A DNA stretch of 64,000 bases from Atriophallophorus winterbourni (GCA_013407085.1 JACCGJ010009884.1:25688-89687); one strand, 5' to 3'; counted from the stretch's first letter, positions 23,953-34,792 are shown. Numbers and translations are program-made. The notes: generated from the sequence alone by a model not told the origin.

Positions 23953-23991
23953 CTTTTTGATCTGAATCAGATTCATCATCCGAGGTTACTG
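23953..23991 (-). CDS. Candidate 39-nt micro-exon
   Basis: Minus strand: acceptor CTAATTTTCCAG (with a second CAG directly after it, allowing 36 nt), exon, donor GTAAGCG. Phase 1 reads VTSDDESDSDQK, acidic and serine-rich. Both splice sites are consensus-like. It lies downstream of the 27-nt exon in transcription order (24842 to 23991). Confidence 0.6.
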
Positions 23992-24279
23992 CTGGAAAAT
24001 TAGTTTAATTTGAAAAAAAATCATAAATTTATTTGTCGTTGTCATGAAATAAATAAAGAAATATACTGCCGTGTATAAGCAGTTGAATAAGCGGGCCTTC
24101 GGCGACCTCAGATTTAAACTGTGCTAGACGGATCAATTTTTAATTGTTTCATGTATTATTCAATCAACACAACATCAGATACGCCGGCCTAGATTTATTT
24201 GTAAAGTAAAGTATATCAGCGCCATCCGAACGGCCATTAATTATTTATAAACTAGATAACTTTTGTGTGGAAACATACG

Positions 24280-24740
24280 TACAAACATAGAAACAAACAA
24301 GCTCAGCTTAACGCGTTGTCATAGCCCTCACGATTGTTTTATTGCTGTCTGCATTCATCAGGTACATACAGTAGCATCCGGATCCGCCAATGAATATTAT
24401 GATTCATGGATATGGGTTTAAACCCATTAAACTTGTGTTTGGACAAATGTGATTGAACAGGTTTGTGGTATTAGCCTTATCAAACAGTGGCATGCAAGCG
24501 CTCCTTGTTTACCATACCTCAACTGTTTCAAGCGAATGCGGATCCTAACCATGCAGTCCCTACCTGATGAGTGCAAACGGCACGAAACCGTTTGTGGGGT
24601 ATGTGATGGAAATGAATGCAAAGAAATATTTTTTCATGGAATTGGGTTTAACCCCATTAAACATGTGTTTGGACACATGTGATTTAACAGGTTTGTCGTA
24701 GCAGCCTTATCCAAAAGGGGCATACAAGCGCTACTTGTTT
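24280..24740. repeat. Hammerhead-type repeats: one inverted, one full and one partial direct unit
   Basis: A minus-strand unit end (CTGATGAATGCAGACAGCA on the minus strand, about 24335-24360) is followed by a full plus-strand unit of about 231 bp (24412-24642) and the first part of another (24643-24740). Both direct units begin GGGTTTAA(A)CCC(C)ATTAAAC. They share TTGTGTTTGGACA, AGCCTTATC and ATGCAAGCGCTCCTTGTTTA-like blocks. This tandem arrangement is what allows a dimeric or circular RNA to form in retrozymes and in Penelope-like elements. Confidence 0.8.
24558..24599 (+). ncRNA. Hammerhead ribozyme motif, type I, minimal helix III
   Basis: Helix I: CCCTAC (24558-24563) pairs with GTGGGG (24594-24599), six pairs including one G-U. 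Core CTGATGA is at 24564-24570. Helix II: GTGC (24571-24574) with GCAC (24580-24583), 5-nt loop. Core GAA at 24584-24586, then A-C, loop CG and TT for a 1-2 bp helix III, with cleavage expected after T 24593 (NUH = TTT). The family consensus in other copies is ACCGGTC, giving GUC; here the second helix III pair is lost, so activity may be weak. Such tiny helix III ribozymes are known from Penelope-like retroelements and animal retrozymes. Confidence 0.75.
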
Positions 24741-24815
24741 ACTATTTGATTTGTATGCAATTTGTTTACTCACATAATGTGTTTCAAAAAACTGAATAGT
24801 CAGTTGCAAGCTTAC

Positions 24816-24842
24816 CTTTTTTATTTCCATTGAAAAGTTTTC
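24816..24842 (-). CDS. Candidate 27-nt micro-exon
   Basis: Minus strand: acceptor ATCAAAATGACAG, 27-nt exon, donor GTAAGCTTG. Phase 1 reads KLFNGNKK, basic. A conserved paralogue with both splice sites lies at 18837-18863 and a decayed one at 19549-19575. Confidence 0.55.
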
Positions 24843-25221
24843 CTGTCATTTTGATAACATTGAAATTCGTCAGTTTGCAAACAATCATGTATTTTATTAT
24901 TGAAATACTTAATTATAAAGCAATTTTTGAAGCAGTATCTCTTGACAAACTCATTTGAACAATTATTGATACGAAATTGTAGAGTATATTTAAAATTCAC
25001 TGTGGTAAACATTAATTATAGATGAGTAATTCATTATTCAGCAATTATCAAGTACCATGTAAATATTTAGCTAATCCACACACATATCTTTTTGTCCTTG
25101 AATCGTCAAATATCAGCACCTGGAATGCACGTTATGCATAGGTGTGAACAGAAAAACTTGAAAATATAACGCGAGTAGAATACTTAAATAGAGCAATAAA
25201 GGCTTAAGAGAAATGAACTAT

Positions 25222-25770
25222 TTCTATTGTATTATTATTATTGTTGTTGTTGTTGTTGGACTTCTTCGGTCGATGTCGACCATGGACGAACATCACAATC
25301 GCATGAATTGTCATGCTCATCATCTTTTTGAATGACTAAACAGTCAGACTCTAAAGGAACAATCTCTCACGCAGCACTTGTTTGTATAACATCAGTTGCA
25401 GGCCGGCAGCCTGGTCTGCGTTCAACAGCCAAGATCTTTATCTGCTCCTCCCCAGCTTTCAGACGACGCTTTACACAATGCTTTACACAATGAGCGGTAA
25501 AGAGCATGTTCTTCCCAAATCGCCGGGTCAACACCAAGAGCTTTCATATCTCTTGCAAACGTATGCCCAATGCTCGACTTCCTTTATTGCAAGTCACCAT
25601 GGAGTAGATCTTTCGGAATACGACTATTTTCCATTCTGTCGGCATGACCAAGTCATTGCAGTCGGCGCTATCGCAATTGGGTAAATATGCTCTTTTGTCC
25701 AGCGTTTGAAAACAGATCAGCATTAGTCACTCTATCCATATACGATATGTTTGAGGTACGACGGATGCTT
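25222..25770 (-). mobile_element. RTE-type LINE 3' fragment
   Basis: On the minus strand, short readable blocks match the RT C-terminus and zinc-finger tail of RTE-like LINEs: WEEHALYRSLCKALC with a following ASSES block (linker after RT), CCVRDCSFRV and LFSHSKR (zinc finger), then ATTCATGCGATTGTGATGTT and CCATGGTCGACATCGACCGA, the recurring 3' signature, ending in a (CAA)n-like tract (TTGTTGTTGTTGTTG on plus at about 25240). Block X copy 1 lacks it: GAACTATCTACATTATATTA at 19260 continues directly, which defines the insertion. 5'-truncated and full of stops. Confidence 0.8.
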
Positions 25771-26019
25771 ATATTAGATTACATTATTACATTTAATATA
25801 TTTCATCTTGCAATCGAACACGTTTTTTTGTTTCATGTGTGTTTTCGGTGGTTATCCTCTTGTTTGGTTTGTAGATCTCCGAACGGCATTTGATATTCTC
25901 TGTCCGTTTCGCAATTCACGATTTGCTGACTGTTTATAAAGAGTTTCGACGAGCCAATCGAAATGTTTCGATAGATTAAATCCTGTTTACTCAAGAGAAT
26001 GTATTTGGTAATTTCGTTA

Positions 26020-26237
26020 TTATTTCGCAAATAACATTGCGCACGTGCAATCAAATATTCTCATTTTAAATTTGTGAGATTTCTTTTTTATACACAATTC
26101 GAAAATTGGATCAGAGACCTTGTAGTATGATTTGAAAATGTACTGTGATTTGCTCATTCCTGTGACATTTAAGTAAACGTCTGTAAACCACTTTACCATT
26201 GTTTCAAGTCTACCTGAAACTGATCTTATTGTCTCCA
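26020..26237 (-). CDS. Possible terminal exon, low confidence
   Basis: A unique-sequence frame on the minus strand. A T-rich tract ends in GGCAAG at 26239-26238; from 26237 phase-1 reading is open for 71 codons (ETIRSVSGRLETMVK, ending CTCAMLFAK, then TAA). It contains five or so aromatic and several Lys residues and no recognised domain. The phase agrees with all other micro-exon candidates and the position lies downstream of them. However, a frame of this length is expected by chance in AT-rich DNA and the acceptor is AAG. Confidence 0.25.
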
Positions 26238-26789
26238 CTTGCCAATAAAAAATGTCCAAAAAACTGTTCATTAATGTTATTGGATGAAAGTACCGCAATA
26301 TTTTGAACACTGATGTGTTTTGCCAGGTCTTATTTGTATGTAAACCGAACTATCAGGCGATTATGGCTTGACTTGGTGTAATAAACTACAATAGTATGAC
26401 ATTTATCATATACAAAATGATTTGAAAAGCATTTTGCTTGCTGTACTACGTCTTCGTCTTCTACGTGTCGAAGCTATGAATGAATGTTAGAGTGCAATCC
26501 ATAGAACCGTACACACATATGCAAATATCAAGGAGCTTGCAGCGTCATTTTTTGTAAATCATATCTTGTGTATACCCTTACATGCACAAGATTCACTTAT
26601 TTGATTCAGATAAAGTAAAGTATTCCTCTCACAAGTTATGTTTCTGATTCTCAAATTATTTATCTTTGACGGCACTACAAAAGACCTTCTTTTTTTAAAC
26701 AGCTATAACCCTAATATTCGAATGAACGCTGCTAGCCTTGATAATTAATTTATTGATTTTTGTATGTGGTGCGCTGCACCTGTTAAAAT

Positions 26790-26980
26790 TTCAGTTCTAT
26801 TTGGGTAGTTCCCACTGTTGTACACCCTCTCCAGTTGATGCCACCATAAATGGATATCGCAAATGCAATGAGGAATTTATGCTCAGCAGAGATTCATTGG
26901 ACTGAACAGTCCGATTGGGGAGAGACAACCTCTCCCGCGGCACTTAGCCAATCGGATTGATATCAACGGTTAAATTTAGT
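26790..26980 (-). pseudogene. RTE LINE zinc-finger tail relic
   Basis: Minus-strand reading CRGRGCLSPIGLFSPMNLC is the C-terminal C-x-x-G-R-x-C-x-S-x-I-G-L-x-S-H-type finger of RTE-like LINEs. It is followed by CATTTGCGATATCCATTTAT and GGTGGCATCA, counterpart of the recurring GTGATGTACATCCATGGTCG signature. The palindrome GGACTGAACAGTCC is part of it. Confidence 0.65.
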
Positions 26981-27334
26981 ACAAGATAAGACTGGCACTT
27001 CCTGATGTGGTGTTTTGCCGTAGAGTAATGTGATGACTTGTTCAGCTTACGACAACACTTTAGGGATTTGGCTCAGTGAGACTGCAAGCATTATGAAGTG
27101 GTAAACGATAATTCAACGCGACGAAAATTTCAATCAGATTTGGTACAGACAATTTTACAGCAAAGACGCAAATGTTTACAAGAATTTTACCGATTAACTC
27201 AAGAAAAAAATATAGTTCTAACATATCTCTTACAGTTAAACCACAACACCGCATTATTGTTGTTTAGTTTCATCATATATGGACGGAATGATTATGTTTA
27301 ATAAGTTGAGAAGCAGTGGAAACTCAATTATATT

Positions 27335-27619
27335 TTAACTCCAACGTATGCATCGCTGATCCGACAGTAGATGTAAGCTATTCGAACACATAAATAACCA
27401 GTTTTTAAAGAGCTTACATCCCCTTATCATACACGACATAGCAAGTTTCCGGCTGTCCGCGTTTCTCAGAAAGTAAAATTGGCATGAGAGCGCCTTTATT
27501 AATCGGAAAAATAATAAACTTTGGAGGATTTCAAAGATAGTTAGCGAAGTATTGATATGAAGTGATTCGATTCCAGCTGCAAATACACCTATGAATAATG
27601 TTAACAACGTTCTCCTCAT
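27335..27619 (-). CDS. Small ORF with signal-peptide-like start, low confidence
   Basis: A 94-codon minus-strand frame starting MRRTLLTLFIGVFAAGIES, which looks like a short secretion signal. The rest (LHINTSLTIFEILQ and on) has no recognised domain and runs into unique flank. The ATG and the next nine codons recur at the start of each of the other five 2.17-kb units (MRRTLCTLFI), each time followed by G|GT(G/A)TAT, a possible phase-1 donor; read through, those copies hit a stop. A TTTAAATATAAC element lies about 130 bp upstream in the repeat. It could be an alternative first exon or a chance frame. Confidence 0.3.
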   Translation of the reverse strand: MRRTLLTLFIGVFAAGIESLHINTSLTIFEILQSLLFFRLIKALSCQFYFLRNADSRKLAMSCMIRGCKLFKNWLFMCSNSLHLLSDQRCIRWS

Positions 27620-28086
27620 ATCCCCGGTCTTAACAGTTCACAAACAAGTTAAGATTGCATTGCCGTTATCAGGACGAGATTGTACAAGCAGTTCCGTTGT
27701 GACTGGAAACGCTTGAAATTTACCAAACAGGGTTATATTTAAAGACGTAATGAATGAGCTCAGTAGAACTTGGATGGATAATTAACGCAATCGTTGAATG
27801 CTAAGATATCACCCAAAGTAAAATGAAACATTTTTAGCGATCACAACGCAGCCCATACACTCTGCTCAATGTTACGGCGCGTGAGTTAAGGCTCCGTCTG
27901 TGAATCGAGATTCAGAATCTGACATATCTCTCATTCGAAGGACTTGTTGATAATACGGAATTGAGATCAAATTTGAGATTGTCATTCACATATGTTTGCA
28001 CATTATATGTATATGATGTTTATTCAAAAAACCGTCTGATCATCGAAAAAACAGCATTTGTGAAATAACTAAACGAAATATCTTAC

Positions 28087-28097
28087 TCATCTTTTCT
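28087..28097 (-). pseudogene. Micro-exon relic, 11 nt (unit 1)
   Basis: Minus strand: CTAATTTCAG, AGAAAAGATGA, GTAAGATA. One A is missing compared with the 12-nt copies, so including it would shift the frame. Confidence 0.5.
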
Positions 28098-28260
28098 CTG
28101 AAATTAGTGCACAGATTTACATTATTAGAATTATTTTGAAGAATTTCATGCAATTATGCATGTGACATAATTATGTTTAATGTTTTAACGTATATTTTGA
28201 TCGCAATACCAAATCGGTTTATATATCAGTAAATAGAATTAATCGACTTGTTATTTTCAG

Positions 28261-28281
28261 CCTTCAAGGAAGCAGATCTCG
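28261..28281 (+). other. 21-nt exon-like element, plus strand (unit 1)
   Basis: TTATTTTCAG, then CCTTCAAGGAAGCAGATCTC plus G, then GTAAGAGAC. 21 nt is a multiple of three; phase 1 reads FKEADL. The strand is opposite to the main micro-exon set, so either a second gene overlaps or the resemblance is fortuitous. Confidence 0.4.
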
Positions 28282-28619
28282 GTAAGAGACTAAGATGTAA
28301 GAAGGTTTGAATGCTTTTTTCGACAAAGAGAATAGATATTATGATATAAAAATTCAAATGGAGACACTTCTAACCAATCACTTGATGGTTAACGTATTAT
28401 ATATAATCTCCTCCCTGAATTAATTTCGATAGGATTATCGCGAAAAGTATATTCCATTATATGCTGTTTCCATTGATGAATCAATTTGACTTCATCAGAT
28501 TGATCTTATTCACTGCTCTCCAATATTGCCGGAAATCTTTGTTTGTTTCCAATATTACATAAAGGGATTAGTCCTGGTTAACAGTTGCAGTTCAGGAGCT
28601 TTTGAAAATTCACTGTAGC

Positions 28620-29690
28620 GTCAAACTGATTTGTTCTTGCTCCAACGATGTTAGGTATTTTCTTTGCTCGAAAGCTGAAACAAGCTTGTAAGACGAAAAC
28701 ATAATTTATTTGTCTACGTGCGCGTTGTGATGCAAGCTATTCTAACTGAAAGGAAGGTAATAGATGTGTTTATTCATGATCTTCTGTTTGCTGATGATTC
28801 CTTCAGGCTGACATTCAGCCTGAGCATAACCAAACTCGTTGCTTTAATGAAATGTATCGACTTCCATCATCACTAATAGAAACCGCCAGCTTAAAGCAGT
28901 ATATATTTTCACAAATCTTGGAAAAAACATTGCTGATTACCTCTCTCTAGACACTATGATTGATAAGCGGACTGCTAGAGCAGCTGCCTTTTTGTCCTGA
29001 TTAAACTCTCGTAACTCGGGAAGCTCAAGTTAGCCTCTGACGACAAAGATAATTGCATTCCCTTCACATTACGGCAGTTAGACCTGGACCATCGCTACAA
29101 GAAACGAGTTGTCGCATAAAGCTTTCTTTTAAGAAACGTATGATAAATCTAAAATATATCGTGATTTGAGCAAATAACTAAAGCTGAACTGATTTCTAAA
29201 GCTGGTTTACTGAGTAATTACACCCTACGCCGAAAGCGCCGAATAAACTGACTGCGTCATGTGTGCAGAATGAAAATGACCGTATTCCCAATGATCTACT
29301 ATTTGCTGAGTAGAACGCAGGAACTCGATTATCGATGAGACCGCATTTGCGGTACAAAGACTTTGGTAATAGTGATATGAACGCTCACGGTATTCATCTA
29401 AAAAGCTAAGATAAAATTGCTCTTGACCTCTTACTATAGAGGCACTGTGCTAAAACGTTGTCTGAAAGCCGAGATACCGCTGATACAACACTGAGCTGCT
29501 AATTGTATATTTTGCTGTCACTGTGCAATTACAATCTTTGGTCAAATAACTGTCTATATATGTTATCGCTCTGATATAGTCTGTTCCTATCGCATTGTAG
29601 TGTTCAGTCATTCTGAAAGCTATGAATCATGAAAACCTAATACGCTTGTGATTTACATGCAAGGAAGCCATCGACCGAAGGAGACCAAGT
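28620..29690 (+). pseudogene. RTE-type LINE reverse transcriptase C-terminus, decayed (tandem unit 1; same in others)
   Basis: Across three frames the reading follows RTE-type RT: FIHDLLFADDSFRL (catalytic FADD, about 28765-28805); FTNLGKNIADYLSLD with TMIDKRTARAAAFLS (about 28905-28995), equal to the usual FTYLGS..DAEIDKRI; AELISKAGLLSNYTLRRKR (about 29188-29245) and HVCRMK (about 29260), equal to AEVL.RAGL..M.TLLRQRRLRWLGHV.RME; RYKDFGNSDMNAHG (about 29350-29390), equal to RYKD..K.DMKALGI. The zinc-finger tail CYRCGIVCSYRI with MFSH is best read in unit 3 (about 33905-33950). It ends in GATTTACATGCAAGGAAGCC and ATCGACCGAAGGAGACC, the 3' signature shared with the RTE fragments elsewhere. Stops are frequent, so no product is expected. 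Confidence 0.85.
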
Positions 29691-30255
29691 GCAAATATTT
29701 ATTATGTTTCATTCAGTAATTGATTCAGTGAATTGATTTCAAGTTCAAAATATACCTATGAATAATGTACACAACGTTCTCCTCATATCCCCGGTCTCAA
29801 CAGTTCACAATCAAGTTAAGATTGCATTGCCGTTATCAGGATGCGATTGTACAAGCAGTTCCGTTGTGACTGGAATCGTTTGAAATTTACCAAACAGCGT
29901 TATATTTAAAGACGTTATGAATCAGCTCAGTAGAACTTAGGTGGATAATTAACGCAATCCTTAAATGCGAAGATATCACCCAAAGAAAAATGAAACATTT
30001 TTAGCGATCACAACGCAGCCCATACACTCTGCTCAATGTTACGGCGCGTGAGTTAAGGCTCCGTCTGTGAATCGAGATGCAGAATCTGACATATCTCTCA
30101 ATCGAAGGACTTGTTGATAATACAGAATTGAGATCAAATTTGAGATTGTCATTCACATATTTTTGCACATTATATGTATATGATGTTTATTCAAAAAACC
30201 GTCTGATCATCGAAAAATAACAGCATTTGTGAAATAAATAAACAAAATATCTTAC

Positions 30256-30267
30256 TCATCTTCTTCT
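30256..30267 (-). CDS. Candidate 12-nt micro-exon (unit 2)
   Basis: Minus strand: CACTAATTTCAG, AGAAGAAGATGA, GTAAGATA. Phase 1 gives KKM. Confidence 0.5.
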   Translation of the reverse strand, partial: RRR

Positions 30268-30431
30268 CTGAAATTAGTGCACAGATTTACATTTATAGAA
30301 TTATTCTGAAGAATTTCATGCAATTATGCATGTGACATAATTATGTTTAATGTTTTAACGTATATTTTGATCGCAATACCAAATCCGGTTTATATATCAG
30401 TAAATAGAATTAATCGACTTCTTATTTTCAG

Positions 30432-30452
30432 CCTTCAAGAAAGCAGATCTCG
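30432..30452 (+). other. 21-nt exon-like element, plus strand (unit 2)
   Basis: TTATTTTCAG acceptor, GTAAGAGAC donor; phase 1 FKKADL. Confidence 0.4.
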
Positions 30453-32425
30453 GTAAGAGACTAAGATGTAAGAAGGTTTGAAAGCTTTTTTCGACAGAGA
30501 GAATAGATATTATGATATAGAAATTCAAATGGAGACACTTCTAACCAATCACTTGATGGTTAACGTATTATATATAATTTCCTCCCTGATTTAATTTCAA
30601 TAGAATTATCGCGAAATGTAAATCCCATTATATGCTGTTTTCCTTGATGAAGCAATTTGACTTCATCAGCTTGATCTTATTCACTGCTCACCAATATTGC
30701 CGGAAATCTTTGTTTGTTTCCACTATTACATAAAGGGATTAGTCCTGGTTAACAGTTGCAGTTTAGGAGCTTTGGAAATTTCAATGTAGCGTCATACTGA
30801 TTTGTTCTTGCTCCAACGATGTTAGGTATTTTCTTTGCTCGGAAGCTAAAACAAGCTTGTAAGACGAAAACATAATGTATTTGTCTACGTAGGCGTTGTG
30901 ATGCAAGCTATTCAAACTAAAACGAAGTTAATAAATGTGTTTAATCATGAGCTGCTCTTTGCTGATGATTCCTTCAGGCTGACATTCAGCCTGAGCATAA
31001 CCAAACTCGTTGCTTTAATTAAATGTATCGACTTCCATCATCACTAAAAGAAACCGCCAGCTTAAAGCATTAAATATTTTCACATATCTTGGAAAAAACA
31101 TTGCTGATTACCTCTCTCTAGACACAATGATTGATAAGTGGACTGGTAGAACAGCTGCCTTTTTGTCCTGATTGAACTCTCGTAACTCGGGAAGCTCAAG
31201 TTAGCCTCTGACGACAAACATAATAGCACTCCTTTCACATTACGGCAGTTAGACCTGGACCATCGCTACAAGAAACGAGTTGTCGCACAGAGCTTTCTTT
31301 TAAGAAACGTATGCCAAATTTAAAATATATCGTGATTTGAGCAAATGACTAACGCTGAACTGATTTCTAAAGCTGGTTTACTGAGTAATTACAGTCTACG
31401 CCGAAAGCGCCGAATAAACTGACTGTATCATGTGTGCAGAATGGAAATGTCCGTATTCCCAATGATCTACTATTTGCTGAGTAGAATGCGGAATCTCGAT
31501 CATCGATAAGACCGCACTTGCGGTACAAAGACGTCGGCAATAGTGATATGAACGCTCACGGTATCCAACTTGAGAGCTGGAATAAAGTTTCTCTTGACCT
31601 CTTACTATAGAGGCACTGTGCAAAAACGTTGTCTGAAAGCCGAGATGCCGCTGATACCCTTCTGAGCTGCTAATTGTAGATTTTGCTCTCACCATGCAAT
31701 TGAAATCTTTGGTCAAATGCCTGTCTATATCTGTTATCGCTCAGAAATAGTCTGTTCCTATCGCATTGTAATGTTCAGTCATTCTGAAAGCTATGAATCA
31801 TGAAAAATCTTATTAGCTTGTGATTTACACGCGATAAATCCATCGACCGAAAGAGACCAAGTGCAAATATTCATTGTTTCATTTTAGTAATTGATTCAGT
31901 GAATTGATTTCAAGTTCAAAATACACCCATGAATAATGTACACAACGTTCTCCTCATATCCCCGGTCTCAACAGTTCACAATCAAGTTAAGATTGCATTG
32001 CCGTTATCAGGATGCGATTGTACAAGCAGTTCCGTTGTGACTAGAATCGTTTGAAATTTACCAAACAGCGTTATATTTAAAGACGTAATGAATCAGCGCA
32101 GCAGAACTTGGATGGATAATTGAGGCAATCGTTAAATGCTAAGATATCACCCAAAGTAAAATGAAACATTTTTAGCGATCACAACGCAGCCCATACACTC
32201 TGCTCAATGTTACGGCGCGTGAGTTAAGGCTCCGTCTGTGAATCGAGATGCAGAATCTGACATATCTCTCAATCGAAGGACTTGTTGATAATACGGAATT
32301 GAGATCAAATTTGAGATTGTCATTCACATATTTTTGCACATTAGACGTATATGATGTTTATTCAGAAAACCGTCTGATCATCGAAAAAAACAGCATTTGT
32401 GAAATAACTAAACGAAATATCTTAC

Positions 32426-32437
32426 TCATCTTTTTCA
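32426..32437 (-). CDS. Candidate 12-nt micro-exon (unit 3)
   Basis: Minus strand: GCACAAATTTCAG, TGAAAAAGATGA, GTAAGATA. Phase 1 gives KKM. Confidence 0.5.
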
Positions 32438-32601
32438 CTGAAATTTGTGCACAGATTTACATTTTTAGAATTATTTTGAAGAATTTCATGCAATTATGCA
32501 TGTGACATAATTATCTTTAATGTGTTAACGTACGTTTTGGTCGCAATACCAAATCCGGTTATCATATTAGTAAATAGAATCAATCCAGTTCCTATTTTCA
32601 G

Positions 32602-32622
32602 CCTTCAAGGAAGCATATCTCG
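32602..32622 (+). other. 21-nt exon-like element, plus strand (unit 3)
   Basis: CTATTTTCAG acceptor, GTAAGGGAC donor; phase 1 FKEAYL. Confidence 0.4.
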
Positions 32623-34593
32623 GTAAGGGACTGATGTGTAAAAATGTTTGAATGTTTTTTTCGACAGAGAGAATAGATATTATAATATAGAAATTCGAAT
32701 GCAGGCTCTTCTAACCAATCACTTGATGGTTAACGTATTATATATAATTTCCTCCCTGATTTAATTTTAATAGAATTATCGCGAAAGGTAAATCCCATTA
32801 TATGCTGTTTTCATTTATTAAGCAATTTGACTTCATCAGCTTGATCTTATTCACTGCTCACCAATATTGCCGGAAATCTTTGTTTGTTTCCACTCTTACA
32901 TAAAGGGATTAGTCCTGGTTAACAGTTACAGTTCGGCAGCTTTTGAAAATTCACTTTAGCGTCAAACTGATTTGTTCTTGCTCCGACGTTGTTAGGTATT
33001 TTCTTTGCTCGAAAGCTGAAACATGCTTGTAAGACAAAAACATAATGTATTTGTCTACGTGCGCATTGTGATGCAAGCTATTCTGACTGAAACGAAGGTA
33101 ATAGATGTGTTTATTCATGATCTGCTGTTTAGTGATGATTCCTCCAGGCTGACATTCAACCTGAACATAACCAAACTCGTTGCTTTAATGAAATGTAACG
33201 ACTATCATCATCACTAATAGAAACCGCCAGCTTCAAGCAGTATATATTTTCACATATCTTGGCAAAAACATTGATGAATACCTCAGTCTAGACACAATGA
33301 TTGTTAAGTGGACTGGTAGAGCAGCTGCTATGTTCTCCTGATCAAACTCTTTTACCTCGGGATGCCCAAGTTTGCCTCTGACCACAAAGATAATTGCACT
33401 ATCTTCACATTACGGCAGTTAGACCTGGACCATCGCTACAAGAAACGAGTTGTCGCATGAAGCTTTCTTTTAAGAAGCGTATTATAAATCTAAAATATAT
33501 CGTGATTTGAGCAAATAACTAACGCTGAACTGATTTCTAAAGCTGGTTTACTGAGTAATTACACCCTACGCCGAAAGCGCCGAATAAACTGACTGCGTCA
33601 TGTGTGCAGAATGAAAATGACCGTATTCCCAATGATCTACTATTTGCTGAGTAGACTGCAGGAACTCGATTATCGATGAGACCGCACTTGCAGTTCAAAG
33701 ACTTTGGTAATAGTGATATGAACGCTCACGCTATTCAACTTATGAGCTGGGATAAACTTGCTCTTGACCTCTTACTATAGAGGCATTGTGCAAAAACGTT
33801 CTCTGAAAGCCGAGATGCCGCTGATACAACTCTGAGCTGCTAATTGTAGATTTCGCTGTCACTGTGCAATTGGAATCTTTGATCAAATGACTGTCTATAT
33901 CTGTTATCGCTGTGGGATAGTCTGTTCGTATCGCATCATAATGTTCAGTCATTCTGAAAGCTATGAATCATGAAAACCTCATACGCTTGTGATTTACATG
34001 CAAGGAAGACATCGACCGAAGGAGACCAAGTGCAAATATCTATTATATTTTAATCAGTAAGTGATGCAGTGATTCGATTCGAGCTCAAAATACACCTATG
34101 AATAATGTACACAACGTTCTCCTCATATCCTCGGTGTTAACAGTTCACAAACAAGTTAAGATTGCGTTGCCGTTATCAGGATGAGATTGTACAAGCAGTT
34201 CCGTTGTGACTGGAATCGTTTTAAATTTACCAAACAGCGTTATATTTAAAGACGTTATGAATCAGCTCAGTAGAACTTGGATGGATAATTAACGCAAACG
34301 TCAAATGCTAATATATCACCCGAAGTAAAATGAAACATTTTTAGCGATCACAACGCAGCCCACACAATCTGCTCAATGTTATGGCGCGTGAGTTAAGGCT
34401 CCGACTGTGAATCGAGATGCAGAATCTGACATATCTCTTAATCAAAGGACTTGTTGATAATACGGAATTGAGATCAAATTTGAGATTGTCATTCACATAT
34501 GTTTAAACATTATATGTATATGATGTATACACAAAAAACCGTCTGATCGTCGAAAAAACAGCATTTGTGAAATAACTAAACGAAATATCTCAC

Positions 34594-34605
34594 CCATCTT
34601 TTTCC
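34594..34605 (-). CDS. Candidate 12-nt micro-exon (unit 4)
   Basis: Minus strand: CACTAATTTCAG, GGAAAAAGATGG, GTGAGATA. Phase 1 gives KKM. Confidence 0.5.
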
Positions 34606-34771
34606 CTGAAATTAGTGCACAGATTTACATTTTTAGAATTATTTTGAAGAATTTTATGCAATTATGCATGTGACATAATTATCTTTAATGTTTCAAATAT
34701 ATATTCTGATCGCAATACCAAATCCGGTTTACAAATTAGAAAATAGAATCAATCCAGTTCCTATTATGGAG

Positions 34772-34792
34772 CGTTCAAGGAAGCGAATCAAG
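34772..34792 (+). other. 21-nt exon-like element, plus strand (unit 4)
   Basis: The acceptor is weakened to TATTATGGAG; donor GTAAGAGAC is kept; phase 1 FKEANQ. Confidence 0.3.

Larger units (their letters stand above)
22560..25910. repeat. Block X, copy 3 (preceded by a fragment)
   Basis: 22570-22850 is a diverged fragment of the block's left part. 22900-24270 is a full head, 24270-24740 the hammerhead repeats, 24740-25220 the segment with the 27-nt exon, and 25770-25910 the tail (TTTTCGGTGGTTATCC, GAACGGCATTTGATATTCTC) that matches 19320-19400. The RTE fragment at 25222-25770 is extra relative to copy 1. Confidence 0.75.
27560..29726 (+). repeat. Tandem unit 1
   Basis: First unit. The left edge is set by loss of similarity before TGATTCGATTCCAGC. 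RTE relic at about 28620-29690. Confidence 0.85.
29727..31897 (+). repeat. Tandem unit 2
   Basis: Complete unit of 2171 bp with the same internal order; RTE relic at about 30790-31860. Confidence 0.9.
31898..34066 (+). repeat. Tandem unit 3
   Basis: Complete unit of 2169 bp. From about 33040 onward it is almost identical to unit 4 from 35210. Confidence 0.9.
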
